Assembly (NCBI GenBank): GCA_003168335.1
Contig: PMSM01000006.1
Location: 310,001-374,000, forward strand
Length of the DNA stretch: 64,000 bases
From: Blastocatellia bacterium
Lineage (GTDB): Bacteria; Acidobacteriota; Blastocatellia; Pyrinomonadales; Pyrinomonadaceae
Direction: 5' to 3'
Under the pieces are notes generated by a model. That model was not told the DNA's origin. It was given only the letters and a program-made list of their open reading frames with translations, and did no database searches. How positions within the stretch are numbered: the stretch's first letter is position 1; every line of letters starts with the position of its first letter. This document shows, in pieces, positions 52,833-61,950 of this stretch. The position numbers and the translations under genes are program-made.

Positions 52833-55800
52833 ATGACATCCGAGCGATGGCAGCACATCGACAGACTCTTCCATGCGACGCTGGAATGTGCGCCGGAAGA
52901 ACGCGCCGGCTTTCTATCTAAGGCCTGCCGTGGCGATGACGATCTTCGTAACGAAGTGGAATCGCTGCTGCGCGCGCATGAACAGGATGCAACCTTTCTC
53001 GACATCCCGGCTTATGAGTTGGCCGCCGATTTTCTCACCGATGCTTTGGGCGGACTGTTGCCGGGCCAGCAAATCGGCCCATACAAGATTCTGGCGTCGC
53101 TGGCCGCGGGCGGAATGGGTGAAGTCTATCTCGCCCAGGACAGCCGGCTGGGTAGAAAGGTGGCGCTCAAACTTCTTCCTCCTGATTTCGCCAGAGACCA
53201 ACATCGCGTGCGGCGCTTCGCCCAGGAAGCTCGGGCGGCTTCCGCCTTGAGCCATCCCAATGTCTGCGTGATTCATGAAGTCGGCAAGACGAGCGACGGT
53301 CGCCACTTCATCGCGATGGAGTACATCGACGGAATTACCTTGCGCGAGCGAATCGCGCATGGACCCTTGAGTTTGAACTCAACGCTGGCGATGGCCGAGC
53401 AGATCGCCGCAGCCCTCTCCGCAGCGCACACCGCGGGCGTGATTCATCGCGATATCAAACCGGAAAACATCATGCTGCGCAAAGATGGCTACGTTAAGGT
53501 GCTGGACTTTGGCCTCGCCAAGCTAAGCGAGAGTCAGCCCAACCCGACAGACCTCAACGAGGCCCCGACGATGGCGCACTTCCACACCGAGCCGGGCACG
53601 CAAATGGGCACGGTCAGATACATGTCGCCTGAGCACCTGCGCGAACGCCCGGTTGATGAGCGGGCTGATATCTGGAGCTTCGGCGTAGTTCTGTACGAAA
53701 TGGTAACCGGCTCTACGCCCTTCGAAGCGCGCAGCCGCGCCGAGATCATCGCCTTAATCCTGAAGAGACAACCTCCCGAGCTGTCTTTTTCAGAGAACGT
53801 GCCCCGAGAGTTCCAGCAAATCGTAGCGAAAGCACTGAGTAAGGATCGCGGGCACAGATACCCCTCTGTCGATGACCTGGCAGCGGATCTGAAAAAACTG
53901 CGCCGGCAGATCGAGGGTGAGACAACCAGCGAGCCTTTAGCCGAGCCAATTGCTGCGGGGAAGTATGGCGTTACGAGGAGTTCGCTGGAATCTGTAACCC
54001 GCCACCAGCGAAAGTTAGCGCCGGCGTCGAGTACCGATCGGTTGTCCTCGGCTTTGACCTATGTCTCACATACGGCTGAGCAAATCCTGACGGGAATAAG
54101 GGCGCACCCCAAAGCGACGATCTTCTCAGGAATCACCGCTGTCGTCGCCCTGTTATTGCTTGGGCCTGTTATTTCGCATCGGCTCAGTAGTTTCGTCAGC
54201 CGCACGCCTCAGCAGCAAGCCGTGCCATTCCAGGCGATCACGATGAGGCCGCTGACCAACGCGGGCCAGTCAGTGTGCGCCGCGATTTCGCCCGATGGCA
54301 AATTGTTTGCGCATGCTGAGAAGAAGAACGGCAGGCAGGAACTGCTGATGACCAACATTGCCAGCGCGGGCACATCGGTTGTGGTTGCTCCGAGCGATCT
54401 CAAATATCGTGGCATCACATTTTCGCGCGATGCCAACTATCTCTACTTCACAACGGGTGAGAGAAACGAAGCCGGCGTGCTCTATCAAGTCTCGCTGCCC
54501 GGTGGCGCGCCCAGAAAAATCAAGGACGGCGTGGATAGCCCGATCACGTTTTCACCGACCGGAGACAGATTCGCATTCGTGCGCTTCAACCGAAGCAGCG
54601 CTGAATACCTCTTGATGATTGCCGGAATTGATGGCACGGGAGAACGCTCGATAGCTGCACGGCGCGACGGAAATACGCTTTCCCTGTGGGGACCCGCGTG
54701 GTCGCCCGACGGCCAAACGATCATTTGCGGCGCTGGGAGATGGGACCAGAGCTATCACATGAACTTGATCGGGTTTAATGTCGAAGACGGACACGAGAGA
54801 GCAATCGGAAACCAACAGTGGTATCTGGTTTCACAGGTGGTGTGGCTCAGCGGAAAAAGCGACCTGATAGTGAGCGCCAGGGAACAATGGACCAGCCCCT
54901 ACCAACTTTGGCGGATCTCTTACCCGGAAGGCAAATCCTTCAGAGTGACCAATGATACAACTGAATACGAGCGCGTAAGTGCATCAAGCGATGGAAACAA
55001 CATCGTGGCGGTGCAAAACCATCAAGTGGCTAAATTATGGATTGCGCCGGATGGGGATGCTCTGCGGGCGAAGGCAATCACGTCGATTGTCGGCGTAGCT
55101 TACGGTTTGGACTGGAGCAGCAAGGATAAGATTGTGTTTTCGTCGATGGCCGGAAACAATTTGAATATATCGTCGACCGATCCTGACGGATCGAATGGAG
55201 TTCAACTAACGGTCAATGTCGGGGACAATTACTCGCCGGCGGTTTCGCCCGACGGTCGTCTCATCGTGTTCGCTTCCAATCGAACCGGGACCTTGAACAT
55301 CTGGCGCATGAATGCTGAAGATGGCGGCGCTGCCAGGCAGCTAACTTTCGGCAACGGCAATTCTTATCCAGCGTTTTCGCCAGATGGGCAGTGGGTGGTC
55401 TACGACAATCAAAGCGAGGGTGCCACGACGATTCGGAAAGTGTCAGTCGAAGGCGGGAATCCAGTACAACTCGCTGACCACGCTCGAATGCCGGTGGTTT
55501 CGCCTGACAACCAATTCGTGGCCTATCGTCACTATCCAGAAGGAGGCTTGCCCGAAATCGCCATCATGCCTTTCCAGGGTGGCGCGCCGGTCAGGAATCT
55601 GCCAATTCCGATCAGCGACTGGCAGTGGGTGCAGTGGACACCTGACAGCCGCGCGCTCGTCTACATAGAAGTCGCCGACGGTGTCTCTAACATTTGGAGT
55701 CATGACGTCGCCGGCGGCCCAAAGAAACAGCTCACGAATTTCAAGACCGATCAGATTTTCGCGTACGCATGGTCGCCCGACAAACAACTGGCGTGCCTGC

Positions 55801-55847
55801 GCGGAACTGAAGTCCGCGACGTGACCTTGATCAGCAACCAGAAGTGA
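52833..55847 (+). CDS. Transmembrane Ser/Thr protein kinase with TolB-like propeller sensor
   Basis: A 1004-residue protein. Residues 1-70 are an N-terminal helical segment (TSERWQHIDRLFHATLECAPEERAGFL). The kinase domain spans about 82-345: GGMGEVYLA, the Lys at 113 (VALKLLP), HRDIKPEN with Asp 207, DFGLAK at 225 and MSPEHL. A membrane helix (FSGITAVVALLLLGPVI) is at about 430-446. The outer part is a beta-propeller with repeats such as FSPTGDRFAFVRF, VSPDGRLIVFASNRTGTLNIW and FSPDGQWVVYDN. It probably senses an extracytoplasmic ligand and phosphorylates cytoplasmic targets. Confidence 0.93.
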   Translation: MTSERWQHIDRLFHATLECAPEERAGFLSKACRGDDDLRNEVESLLRAHEQDATFLDIPAYELAADFLTDALGGLLPGQQIGPYKILASLAAGGMGEVYLAQDSRLGRKVALKLLPPDFARDQHRVRRFAQEARAASALSHPNVCVIHEVGKTSDGRHFIAMEYIDGITLRERIAHGPLSLNSTLAMAEQIAAALSAAHTAGVIHRDIKPENIMLRKDGYVKVLDFGLAKLSESQPNPTDLNEAPTMAHFHTEPGTQMGTVRYMSPEHLRERPVDERADIWSFGVVLYEMVTGSTPFEARSRAEIIALILKRQPPELSFSENVPREFQQIVAKALSKDRGHRYPSVDDLAADLKKLRRQIEGETTSEPLAEPIAAGKYGVTRSSLESVTRHQRKLAPASSTDRLSSALTYVSHTAEQILTGIRAHPKATIFSGITAVVALLLLGPVISHRLSSFVSRTPQQQAVPFQAITMRPLTNAGQSVCAAISPDGKLFAHAEKKNGRQELLMTNIASAGTSVVVAPSDLKYRGITFSRDANYLYFTTGERNEAGVLYQVSLPGGAPRKIKDGVDSPITFSPTGDRFAFVRFNRSSAEYLLMIAGIDGTGERSIAARRDGNTLSLWGPAWSPDGQTIICGAGRWDQSYHMNLIGFNVEDGHERAIGNQQWYLVSQVVWLSGKSDLIVSAREQWTSPYQLWRISYPEGKSFRVTNDTTEYERVSASSDGNNIVAVQNHQVAKLWIAPDGDALRAKAITSIVGVAYGLDWSSKDKIVFSSMAGNNLNISSTDPDGSNGVQLTVNVGDNYSPAVSPDGRLIVFASNRTGTLNIWRMNAEDGGAARQLTFGNGNSYPAFSPDGQWVVYDNQSEGATTIRKVSVEGGNPVQLADHARMPVVSPDNQFVAYRHYPEGGLPEIAIMPFQGGAPVRNLPIPISDWQWVQWTPDSRALVYIEVADGVSNIWSHDVAGGPKKQLTNFKTDQIFAYAWSPDKQLACLRGTEVRDVTLISNQK

Positions 55848-55909
55848 TGGCGAATCGCCTACGCTTCCTGCACTTCGAAAACGGCACGAACCAAGGATGA
55901 TGCTACTTC

Positions 55910-56221
55910 TTAGTTCCCTCCTCCTGTACATCCTGGCGGCCCATCGCCGGGAACCGACTGAACCAGGATCAAAGCTTCGTCTAGAGGGCCGCCTCTTTTG
56001 CCTGTCGCAGGGTGATCTTGCTTTATGGCATTTATAGCTGCCTCGATGGCCTCATAGAGCTTTCCGTTGATTCCCCGCTGATTCTCGACCATTATCTTGA
56101 GACCCGCGCAGCTCATACAGCCCTTCGAATCAAGAAGAGCCTTAAACTTGGGTTGAGCCCATACTTTCGGGTCGGGCCGTCGTTTCCTCGCCTTTGCTTT
56201 CTTCGCTTTCTTTGTCGCCAT
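55910..56221 (-). CDS. Small protein ending in VPGDGPPGC-type tail, unknown family (copy A)
   Basis: A 103-residue product preceded by AAGGAGAATCACC. The N-terminus is strongly basic (MATKKAKKAKARKRRPDPK) and there is no signal peptide. A CMSC pair (KGCMSCAGLKIM) is followed by NQRGINGKLYEAIEAAINAIK, a Gly-rich turn, and LDEALILVQSVPGDGPPGCT with GGGN at the end. The second half aligns with the neighbour at 56590. It is convergent with the kinase gene, 62 bases apart. I do not recognise the family; a ribosomally made peptide precursor is one speculative option. Confidence 0.55.
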   Translation of the reverse strand: MATKKAKKAKARKRRPDPKVWAQPKFKALLDSKGCMSCAGLKIMVENQRGINGKLYEAIEAAINAIKQDHPATGKRGGPLDEALILVQSVPGDGPPGCTGGGN

Positions 56222-56255
56222 GGTGATTCTCCTTTTCGTTCACAGGGATAAGTTT

Positions 56256-56286
56256 TCCCTTGCCGAAGACTGACTGGCTCGGCAAG
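56256..56286. repeat. 9-bp perfect inverted repeat upstream of copy A
   Basis: CCTTGCCGA at the left and TCGGCAAGG at the right with a 12-base loop, about 35-65 bases before the copy A start (minus strand). It could be a 5'-leader hairpin or an operator. The rest of the gap (56287-56589) shows nothing clear. Confidence 0.5.
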
Positions 56287-56589
56287 GGAGTGAAAAAGCC
56301 AAGTTGCTGCTAGCGCATATCAGAGGTTCGAAAAGATAATCCCAGCTTGGGCGTGACTTATATAACGACGGCGATCAACTGTCAATTGTTGGTTTACGTT
56401 GGCCCGTGCCCCTAGAGGCGGCCAACTTAGTATTGCTCCCGTTCGCGTCTAGCTTCTAAGGCGTGAGCCGCAGGAAAACTCCCTCAGTAGGTTTCCCATT
56501 CCGGTCGCACAGCGGCCGCGCCGGAAAGAAAATGAACGGCGACCCGGGCCTCGGATTGCCGTTCCAGTTTTTGCCAAGTCGAGATATCT

Positions 56590-56934
56590 TTATCCGCCGC
56601 CGTAGCCGCCAGGTATTTCGCAACCTGGGCCGTCACCAGGAACTGTGTCTATGTAGCCTTCTGCCTGGTCCAATTTAGCATTGGCTGCCGTCACATCTAA
56701 CCCTGGTACAAGAGGGATTATCATACGCAGGACATCTAGTATCAGATAGTCTGACACACAGAGATTTCCGTTGATCTTCCTTTGACCTGGAATCATAAAA
56801 TCAAGAAGCGGCCTGGTACCTTGAGGCCAGTTAGATTCAGACGCCATCGCAATCTTTCCAGAGGCGACCCCAACTCCCGCGCCGATAACGACGGCGGGAG
56901 CTTTTCCCAAAAACTTTCGACGTGAATTGTTCAT
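56590..56934 (-). CDS. Tat-signal small protein ending in VPGDGPGC-type tail (copy B)
   Basis: A 114-residue product. The N-terminus MNNSRRKFLGKAPAVVIGAG is a twin-arginine signal (SRRKFLGK) with hydrophobic VVIGAGVGVASGKIA. The mature part has PGQRKINGNLCVSDYLILDVLRMI and KLDQAEGYIDTVPGDGPGC, then EIPGGYGGG. QR-ING-L and LD-A....VPGDGP-GC align with copy A. The leader AAGGAAAATCAC before ATG also resembles that of copy A, suggesting duplication. The function is unknown. Confidence 0.6.
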   Translation of the reverse strand: MNNSRRKFLGKAPAVVIGAGVGVASGKIAMASESNWPQGTRPLLDFMIPGQRKINGNLCVSDYLILDVLRMIIPLVPGLDVTAANAKLDQAEGYIDTVPGDGPGCEIPGGYGGG

Positions 56935-57034
56935 GTGATTTTCCTTTCGGGAGTAGCATGAGAGTTTGCAAAAACGCCGTCAGACAATTCCTGTTAGTTG
57001 AACCTGTTAATGAGTTTCGTGGGAACAGGTTCAG

Positions 57035-57210
57035 CGCTCCGTAGGAGCGCGATGTGTATAGCACTTGGTAATCTAAGGGAGCCAAAGCTCCTTTAGGAGC
57101 GAAATATATGAGAAGGTATTTGGCATGGAGTTTTCACCTTCCGCTCCCGAGCTTGCCTGAGGACAGAGAGTTGCGAATCTATAAACATCTCACCCCTGAC
57201 GGGGTGAAGA
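57035..57210. repeat. REP-H element, copy 3 (diverged, overlaps mpl 3' end)
   Basis: It starts GCTCCGTAGGAGCGCGATGT, contains GCTCCTTTAGGAGCGAAATA and ends ATCTATAAACATCTCACCCC-TGACGGGGTGAAGA. The right end lies inside the mpl coding region. About two-thirds of positions look shared with copies 1 and 2 by eye. Confidence 0.85.
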
Positions 57211-58626
57211 GCGCGCCTCTCTTGCTTGTAGAGCAGCCAACAACTTCTCATGAATTCCGCCAAAGCCTCCGTTTGACATAATCGCCACTACGTCGCCTGA
57301 GCGCAGTTCTGCAGCCAAACTCCGCACGATCTCATCAACATCGGTGATCGCGAAAGCGGGTTTGTTTTGTGCGGCAATATCATCGATCAATCTCGCGATG
57401 TCGAGCACGCCGCCCATTTCCGCGGCCCGCTGAGCGTCAAAAACCCGCGAGATAATCACATAATCAGCGGGCATGAAGGCGCCCACATATTGATCCTGGA
57501 AGGTTGCATGACACGAGGTGCGCGAGCGCGGCTCAAAGACGGCGACAATCCGCCGGTCCCGATATTTTAGGCGCAGGGCGCCGAGCGTTTCGCGCACGGC
57601 CGTCGGATGATGCGCGAAATCATCAATCACCGCGACGCCGTTAACTTCACCCCGAACTTCGCAGCGCCGGCGGACACTCTTGAAAGTCTTGAGTGCGCCC
57701 ACAATGGCCTCGCGCTCAACTCCCCACGCGTCAGCGGCAATGATCACCGGCAGGCAGTTGCGCACGTTGAAGTCGCCGATTAGCAAAGTCTGAAAGTCTG
57801 CCCACTTGCGGCCTTCACGAAAAACGCTAAAGCGCGTCATCCCTGCTGAGTATTCGATGTCGCGCGCGCGCCAGCGGGCATCTTCGCAAGTCCCGAAGGT
57901 TTCTAATTGCGTGAACAGCCGCTGCCCCATCGACGCGACTACGTCGCGCACGTGCGGGCTGTCCCAACCGGCAATTAACTTGCCGTTGCCGGGCGCAAGG
58001 TTGAGGAAGCGGCGAAACGCGATTTTCACTGCGTCCAGATCGTGGTAAATATCCGCGTGGTCAAATTCGATGTTGTTGACGACGGCCAGTTCAGGTAAGT
58101 AGTGCATGAACTTTGGCCCCTTATCGAAGTATGCGGTGTCATATTCGTCGCCTTCAACAACGAAGTAATCACTGCCGGTGACGCGAAAGCTGACGCCAAA
58201 GTTCTGCACGACTCCCCCGACCAGAAACGAAGGATCAAGTCCGCCCTGATCCATAACCCAGGCCGCGAGGCTGGTTGTTGTAGTCTTTCCATGAGTGCCG
58301 GCGACTACCAGAGAGCGGCGGCCGCGAATGAACTCTTTTTTCAGAACTTCGGGAAGCGAGCGATACGGAAGTCTGCGATTGAGTACACTTTCGACCTCGG
58401 GATTGCCGCGGGGAATCGCGTTGCCGACAACGACGCAATCCGGCGCCGGCGTGAGGTGTGCCGCGTCATAACCGTGCATGAGGTGAATGCCCAGACCCTC
58501 GAGCATGGTGGACATCGGCGGGTAAACGCTTTCGTCAGAGCCCGTCACGCGGTGCCCACGCGCTTGCAGCATCCCTGCCAGTGAAGCCATCGCGGTCCCG
58601 CAGATTCCTATCAGATGATAGTGCAT
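57190..58626 (-). CDS. mpl: UDP-N-acetylmuramate:L-alanyl-gamma-D-glutamyl-meso-diaminopimelate ligase
   Basis: A 478-residue Mur-ligase-family enzyme that reattaches recycled murein tripeptide to UDP-MurNAc. It opens MHYHLIGICGTAMASLAGML, has the ATP loop GTHGKTTTTS (110-119), VEGDEYDTAYFDKGPKFMHYLPELAVVNNIEFDHADI, and DDFAHHPTAVRETLGALR, all Mpl signatures. The last residues SSPRQG and stop come from a REP-H element, so the C-terminus has been rewritten by a repeat. It indicates a Gram-negative-type cell wall recycling pathway with mDAP. Confidence 0.95.
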   Translation of the reverse strand: MHYHLIGICGTAMASLAGMLQARGHRVTGSDESVYPPMSTMLEGLGIHLMHGYDAAHLTPAPDCVVVGNAIPRGNPEVESVLNRRLPYRSLPEVLKKEFIRGRRSLVVAGTHGKTTTTSLAAWVMDQGGLDPSFLVGGVVQNFGVSFRVTGSDYFVVEGDEYDTAYFDKGPKFMHYLPELAVVNNIEFDHADIYHDLDAVKIAFRRFLNLAPGNGKLIAGWDSPHVRDVVASMGQRLFTQLETFGTCEDARWRARDIEYSAGMTRFSVFREGRKWADFQTLLIGDFNVRNCLPVIIAADAWGVEREAIVGALKTFKSVRRRCEVRGEVNGVAVIDDFAHHPTAVRETLGALRLKYRDRRIVAVFEPRSRTSCHATFQDQYVGAFMPADYVIISRVFDAQRAAEMGGVLDIARLIDDIAAQNKPAFAITDVDEIVRSLAAELRSGDVVAIMSNGGFGGIHEKLLAALQAREARSSPRQG

Positions 58627-58704
58627 ACCGATCGTCGCTCGCCAAGAGTGGCTACCGAACCAATTGGCCGCGTACCACGCACGTATCCGGCAGCTGTGCT
58701 CGCC

Positions 58705-59706
58705 CTATTTTAGCGAGAAGCCCTGGTCTGACGGCGCGAACTTTCCCTTGCTTACTTTCAATTGCTTAGCAAAATAAGCGATCGTAGGCTTCAGACCTTC
58801 GCGCAAAGGAATTTTCGGCGACCAGCCGAGCAGTTTCTCGGCGCGCGTGATATCCGGGCGGCGTTGCTGTGGATCATCCTCCGGCAGCGGTAGATATCTG
58901 GTCCGGACGGCCACCCCGCAGCCGTGCGCGACCTCGTCCGCAAGGTCTTTAATTGTGAATTCGCCAGGGTTGCCAAGGTTGACAGGATCGTGCACGCCCT
59001 CCACGTTCATCAAGCGAATCAGCGCCTCGACCAGATCGTCCACGTAGCAGAACGAACGCGTCTGCTCGCCCGTCCCGTAGATAGTAATCTCATCGCCGCG
59101 AAGTGCCTGGACGATGAAATTCGAGACGACGCGGCCGTCGTTCTCGAGCATGCGCGGCCCGTACGTGTTAAAGATCCGCGCGATGCGAGTGTCGACATTA
59201 TTCTGCCGGTGATAGTCCATCATCAGGGTTTCGGCTATGCGCTTGCCCTCGTCATAACAGGAGCGAATCCCAATCGTATTCACGTTGCCCCAATACTCTT
59301 CCGGTTGCGGATGCACTTGAGGGTTTCCATAGACTTCGGAAGTCGAGGCCTGGAGGATGCGTGCCCGGACGCGCTTGGCGAGACCCAGCATATTGATCAT
59401 GCCCATGACGCTGGTCTTCACCGTCTTTACCGGATTGTACTGGTAATGAATCGGTGACGCCGGACAGGCCAGATTATAAATCTGGTCAACCTCGAGCAGA
59501 ATTGGTTCGATCACGTCGTGCCGCAGAAGTTCAAAACGCCGATTGTCCAGCAGGTGAGAAACATTTTCGCGCCTGCCGGTGAAAAGGTTGTCCAGACAAA
59601 TGACGTCGTTTTCTTCCGCGAGCAGACGTTCGCAGAGGTGTGACCCAAGAAAGCCCGCACCTCCAGTCACCAGTACTCTCAGTTTGTTGTGCGACAAAGG
59701 CGTCAT
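58705..59706 (-). CDS. UDP-glucuronate decarboxylase-like SDR (UDP-xylose synthase type)
   Basis: A 333-residue extended SDR. The NAD motif TGGAGFLG is at 14-21, [25 protein letters not shown] and STSEVYGNP follow, and the catalytic Tyr-Lys is in [34 protein letters not shown] and [10 protein letters not shown] are standard. The SCYDEGKR signature is that of UXS enzymes, which turn UDP-glucuronate into UDP-xylose. It begins the leftmost part of the minus-strand surface-polysaccharide cluster. Confidence 0.9.
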   Translation of the reverse strand: MTPLSHNKLRVLVTGGAGFLGSHLCERLLAEENDVICLDNLFTGRRENVSHLLDNRRFELLRHDVIEPILLEVDQIYNLACPASPIHYQYNPVKTVKTSVMGMINMLGLAKRVRARILQASTSEVYGNPQVHPQPEEYWGNVNTIGIRSCYDEGKRIAETLMMDYHRQNNVDTRIARIFNTYGPRMLENDGRVVSNFIVQALRGDEITIYGTGEQTRSFCYVDDLVEALIRLMNVEGVHDPVNLGNPGEFTIKDLADEVAHGCGVAVRTRYLPLPEDDPQQRRPDITRAEKLLGWSPKIPLREGLKPTIAYFAKQLKVSKGKFAPSDQGFSLK

Positions 59707-59789
59707 TGACTTTCCTTGTTACTCCTGAGCGTAATCACAAGCCGTCAGCTCGTACTTGGCTTCGACGATGCCGCGAAGCCGTGCGGAAG

Positions 59790-60920
59790 TCAAACCAACA
59801 TATCGGTCAGAAATATTTCCAGTCCCTCGCGCGGCGACCAGCCGAGCTCGCGGCGCGCTCGCGAGGAATCAACCTCGATTATGAACGGATCCGCCGGGCG
59901 AAGCAGCAACGGATTCACCTCCACAGCCAGCTTGCCGCTTGAGCAGAAGTGCGCTTGCCAACGGCGCGGATCATCTCCCTCCAGACTCCATTCGAGGTCG
60001 AACCCAATCAGACGAAACGCAGTGTCTACAAGTTCCCATACTGCATGGGTCTGCCCAGTCCCCAGTACATAATCGCGATAAGCGCGACCCTCATCAACCA
60101 TTGGAGCCTTGTTCTCCTCCAGCAGATCTGCCCGGGCAGTCAGCGCGGCCCTGACCTTGATCTGGCGCAGAATCAAGCGCATGCCTTCGACGTAATCGGG
60201 GGCAAAACCCCAATCACGACGAATCTTGAGATTGCCCATCTTAAGCGGAGGAGTTCTAGTCTGCTCGTCCGGCTTCAGACCGCGGAGACTGCGCACATGA
60301 TCGGCAACCTTGCGTGTTAGGAAATGTCCCCGCCGCCTGTGTGACTCGTGATTCGAGAGAATGCCGCACGCGATTCGCAGATTGTAGTCCTCGCGATAAG
60401 AACGGCACAGCAAGTGGGCGGCGGCCTTGGCGCTCGCGTATGGACTCTGTGGATTGAGGGCCGAGTCCTCATTGCACAACAGGGTTCCATTGTCCCCGCC
60501 GCCAAACATGTCGGTTGAGGAAGCCTGGTACAGCCGAGAGTGTGGAGTTTCAACCCTGACGCATTCAAGAAGCAGGGCAACAAAATCCGCATTGGTGCGC
60601 CAGGTCAATAGAGGATCGGCAAAAGAGCGCGATACGCTGGACTGGCTCGCGAGATTGTAGATCTCCACCGGCCGCGCGCGCGCAATCAAATCGAAAAGCG
60701 ATTCAGCCGAAGTTAACTCCGCCGTATGAACTCTCAAACGGTCGCGGGCTGTTGAATTCGACAACAACGGAGTCAGCCTCTCAGACTCGCGGACAACGGC
60801 GTGCACGGTCCAATCCTCTTCCAACAGGCGCTGGGTAAGGAAATAACCATCCTGGCCCGAAGCGCCAATCACCAGGGCGGTCGCGGAGCTGACCTCGGAA
60901 TGGCTCAATGCGTTGCTCAA
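59790..60920 (-). CDS. GDP-mannose 4,6-dehydratase-like SDR
   Basis: A 376-residue extended SDR. GASGQDGYFLTQRLLEE (19-35) is the NADP motif, VEIYNLASQSSVSRSF and ASSTDMFGG follow, and the catalytic Tyr-Lys is PYASAKAAAHLL. GILSNHESHRRRGHFLTRKV is the GMD signature region and RDWGFAPDYVEGMRLIL also fits. It differs from typical GMD in NHESHRRRG versus NHESPRRGE and in its divergent C-terminal half, so the nucleotide sugar may not be GDP-mannose. Confidence 0.82.
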   Translation of the reverse strand: MSNALSHSEVSSATALVIGASGQDGYFLTQRLLEEDWTVHAVVRESERLTPLLSNSTARDRLRVHTAELTSAESLFDLIARARPVEIYNLASQSSVSRSFADPLLTWRTNADFVALLLECVRVETPHSRLYQASSTDMFGGGDNGTLLCNEDSALNPQSPYASAKAAAHLLCRSYREDYNLRIACGILSNHESHRRRGHFLTRKVADHVRSLRGLKPDEQTRTPPLKMGNLKIRRDWGFAPDYVEGMRLILRQIKVRAALTARADLLEENKAPMVDEGRAYRDYVLGTGQTHAVWELVDTAFRLIGFDLEWSLEGDDPRRWQAHFCSSGKLAVEVNPLLLRPADPFIIEVDSSRARRELGWSPREGLEIFLTDMLV

Positions 60921-60926
60921 TTCTAC

Positions 60927-61874
60927 TCAAGCGGCCTTGGTAAGCACGACAAAGATATGGTCCTTAGCCGATGTCCACCAACAGCTCCGCCATTGTCCAA
61001 TTCGCCGCACCAGCGGCATCTTAAATAGGATTGATGGCACAAACGGCAGACGCCGCATGCGGTGATATCCAATGTACAAAAGGTTCTTGAGACTCTCGTC
61101 TATCCAGTTTCGCCACGATGACGACCGATAGCGCATTCGTCTAATCGAAACAAGGTCGCAACCCATCCTGGAAGCTGCCCAGTGGAACCACGAAGGTCTC
61201 ACGAAAGCGACGTGCTCAGGCAGAGCGCTGTAATAATAATCCAGCCCGGCCAGACGCCACGATAAGGCGTCCGTGCTTCCGGTAAAGATGATTAGCTTTC
61301 CGCCAGGCATCAAGAGCCGAGTCAAGCGCTGCAACGACTCCAACGGTCTGGGCAGGTGCTCGGCAACATCGATCAAAGTAATGGCGCCAAACCGTGGCCC
61401 GTTATCGCTTAATGATTCTATCCTGTCGGCAATAAGCGTGACGCCGCGCCTTTCGGCTTCGCGCGCTGCCTCTTTGGAAGGCTCCACACCGAAGCGCTCA
61501 AAGCCGTTCCCCAAATAGCTCAACATATCCCCGCGAAAGCACCCGACGTCGAGGACTGATCGTTCAGGGACATCTTGCACTTCCTCTTTGATATAGCGCC
61601 AAACCTCACGTTCAGGTCCATGCTGCCAGCATTCGGCTACGTCCATGCCCTGGTAGTACTTCATTAACTCATCTTCAGTTGGCTGCGGAGCACGAAACCG
61701 AATGGCGCAGCTTTCACACTCATATAGAGTTCCGGGATCGATGCTCGAATCCAGATCCCGGCCAAGAAAATCGGATGTATAGACGGGCAGCCGCCCCAGA
61801 CTGGTCAGCTTATGGCTGTCGCAAGCGATGCAAGTAAGGCCCGATGATTGTCCCATTCCGGGGTCAGTGCTCAT
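60927..61874 (-). CDS. SAM-dependent methyltransferase with N-terminal zinc-binding module
   Basis: A 315-residue protein. Four Cys in CIACDSHKLTSLG and YECESCAIRFRAPQP form a zinc ribbon, as in C-methyltransferases and related sugar methyltransferases. The SAM-binding core is SVLDVGCFRGDMLSYLGNGF, with ITLIDVAEHLPRPLESLQRLTRLLMPGGKLIIFTGS. It ends in a basic helical tail. It starts 6 bases after the GMD-like start in the direction of transcription, so they are one operon. Confidence 0.88.
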   Translation of the reverse strand: MSTDPGMGQSSGLTCIACDSHKLTSLGRLPVYTSDFLGRDLDSSIDPGTLYECESCAIRFRAPQPTEDELMKYYQGMDVAECWQHGPEREVWRYIKEEVQDVPERSVLDVGCFRGDMLSYLGNGFERFGVEPSKEAAREAERRGVTLIADRIESLSDNGPRFGAITLIDVAEHLPRPLESLQRLTRLLMPGGKLIIFTGSTDALSWRLAGLDYYYSALPEHVAFVRPSWFHWAASRMGCDLVSIRRMRYRSSSWRNWIDESLKNLLYIGYHRMRRLPFVPSILFKMPLVRRIGQWRSCWWTSAKDHIFVVLTKAA

Positions 61875-61950
61875 TTTTTCAACTCGACGAAGAGGTTCAC
61901 GAAGTTTTTACGTAAGTCAGCACAGACTTTCTGCATTTCGTCCCATTGTG

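Noticed and set aside
56222-56589. A further small gene in the gap between the two VPGDGP proteins.
   Set aside because: No frame with a ribosome site and plausible composition was seen; only a short inverted repeat at 56256-56286.
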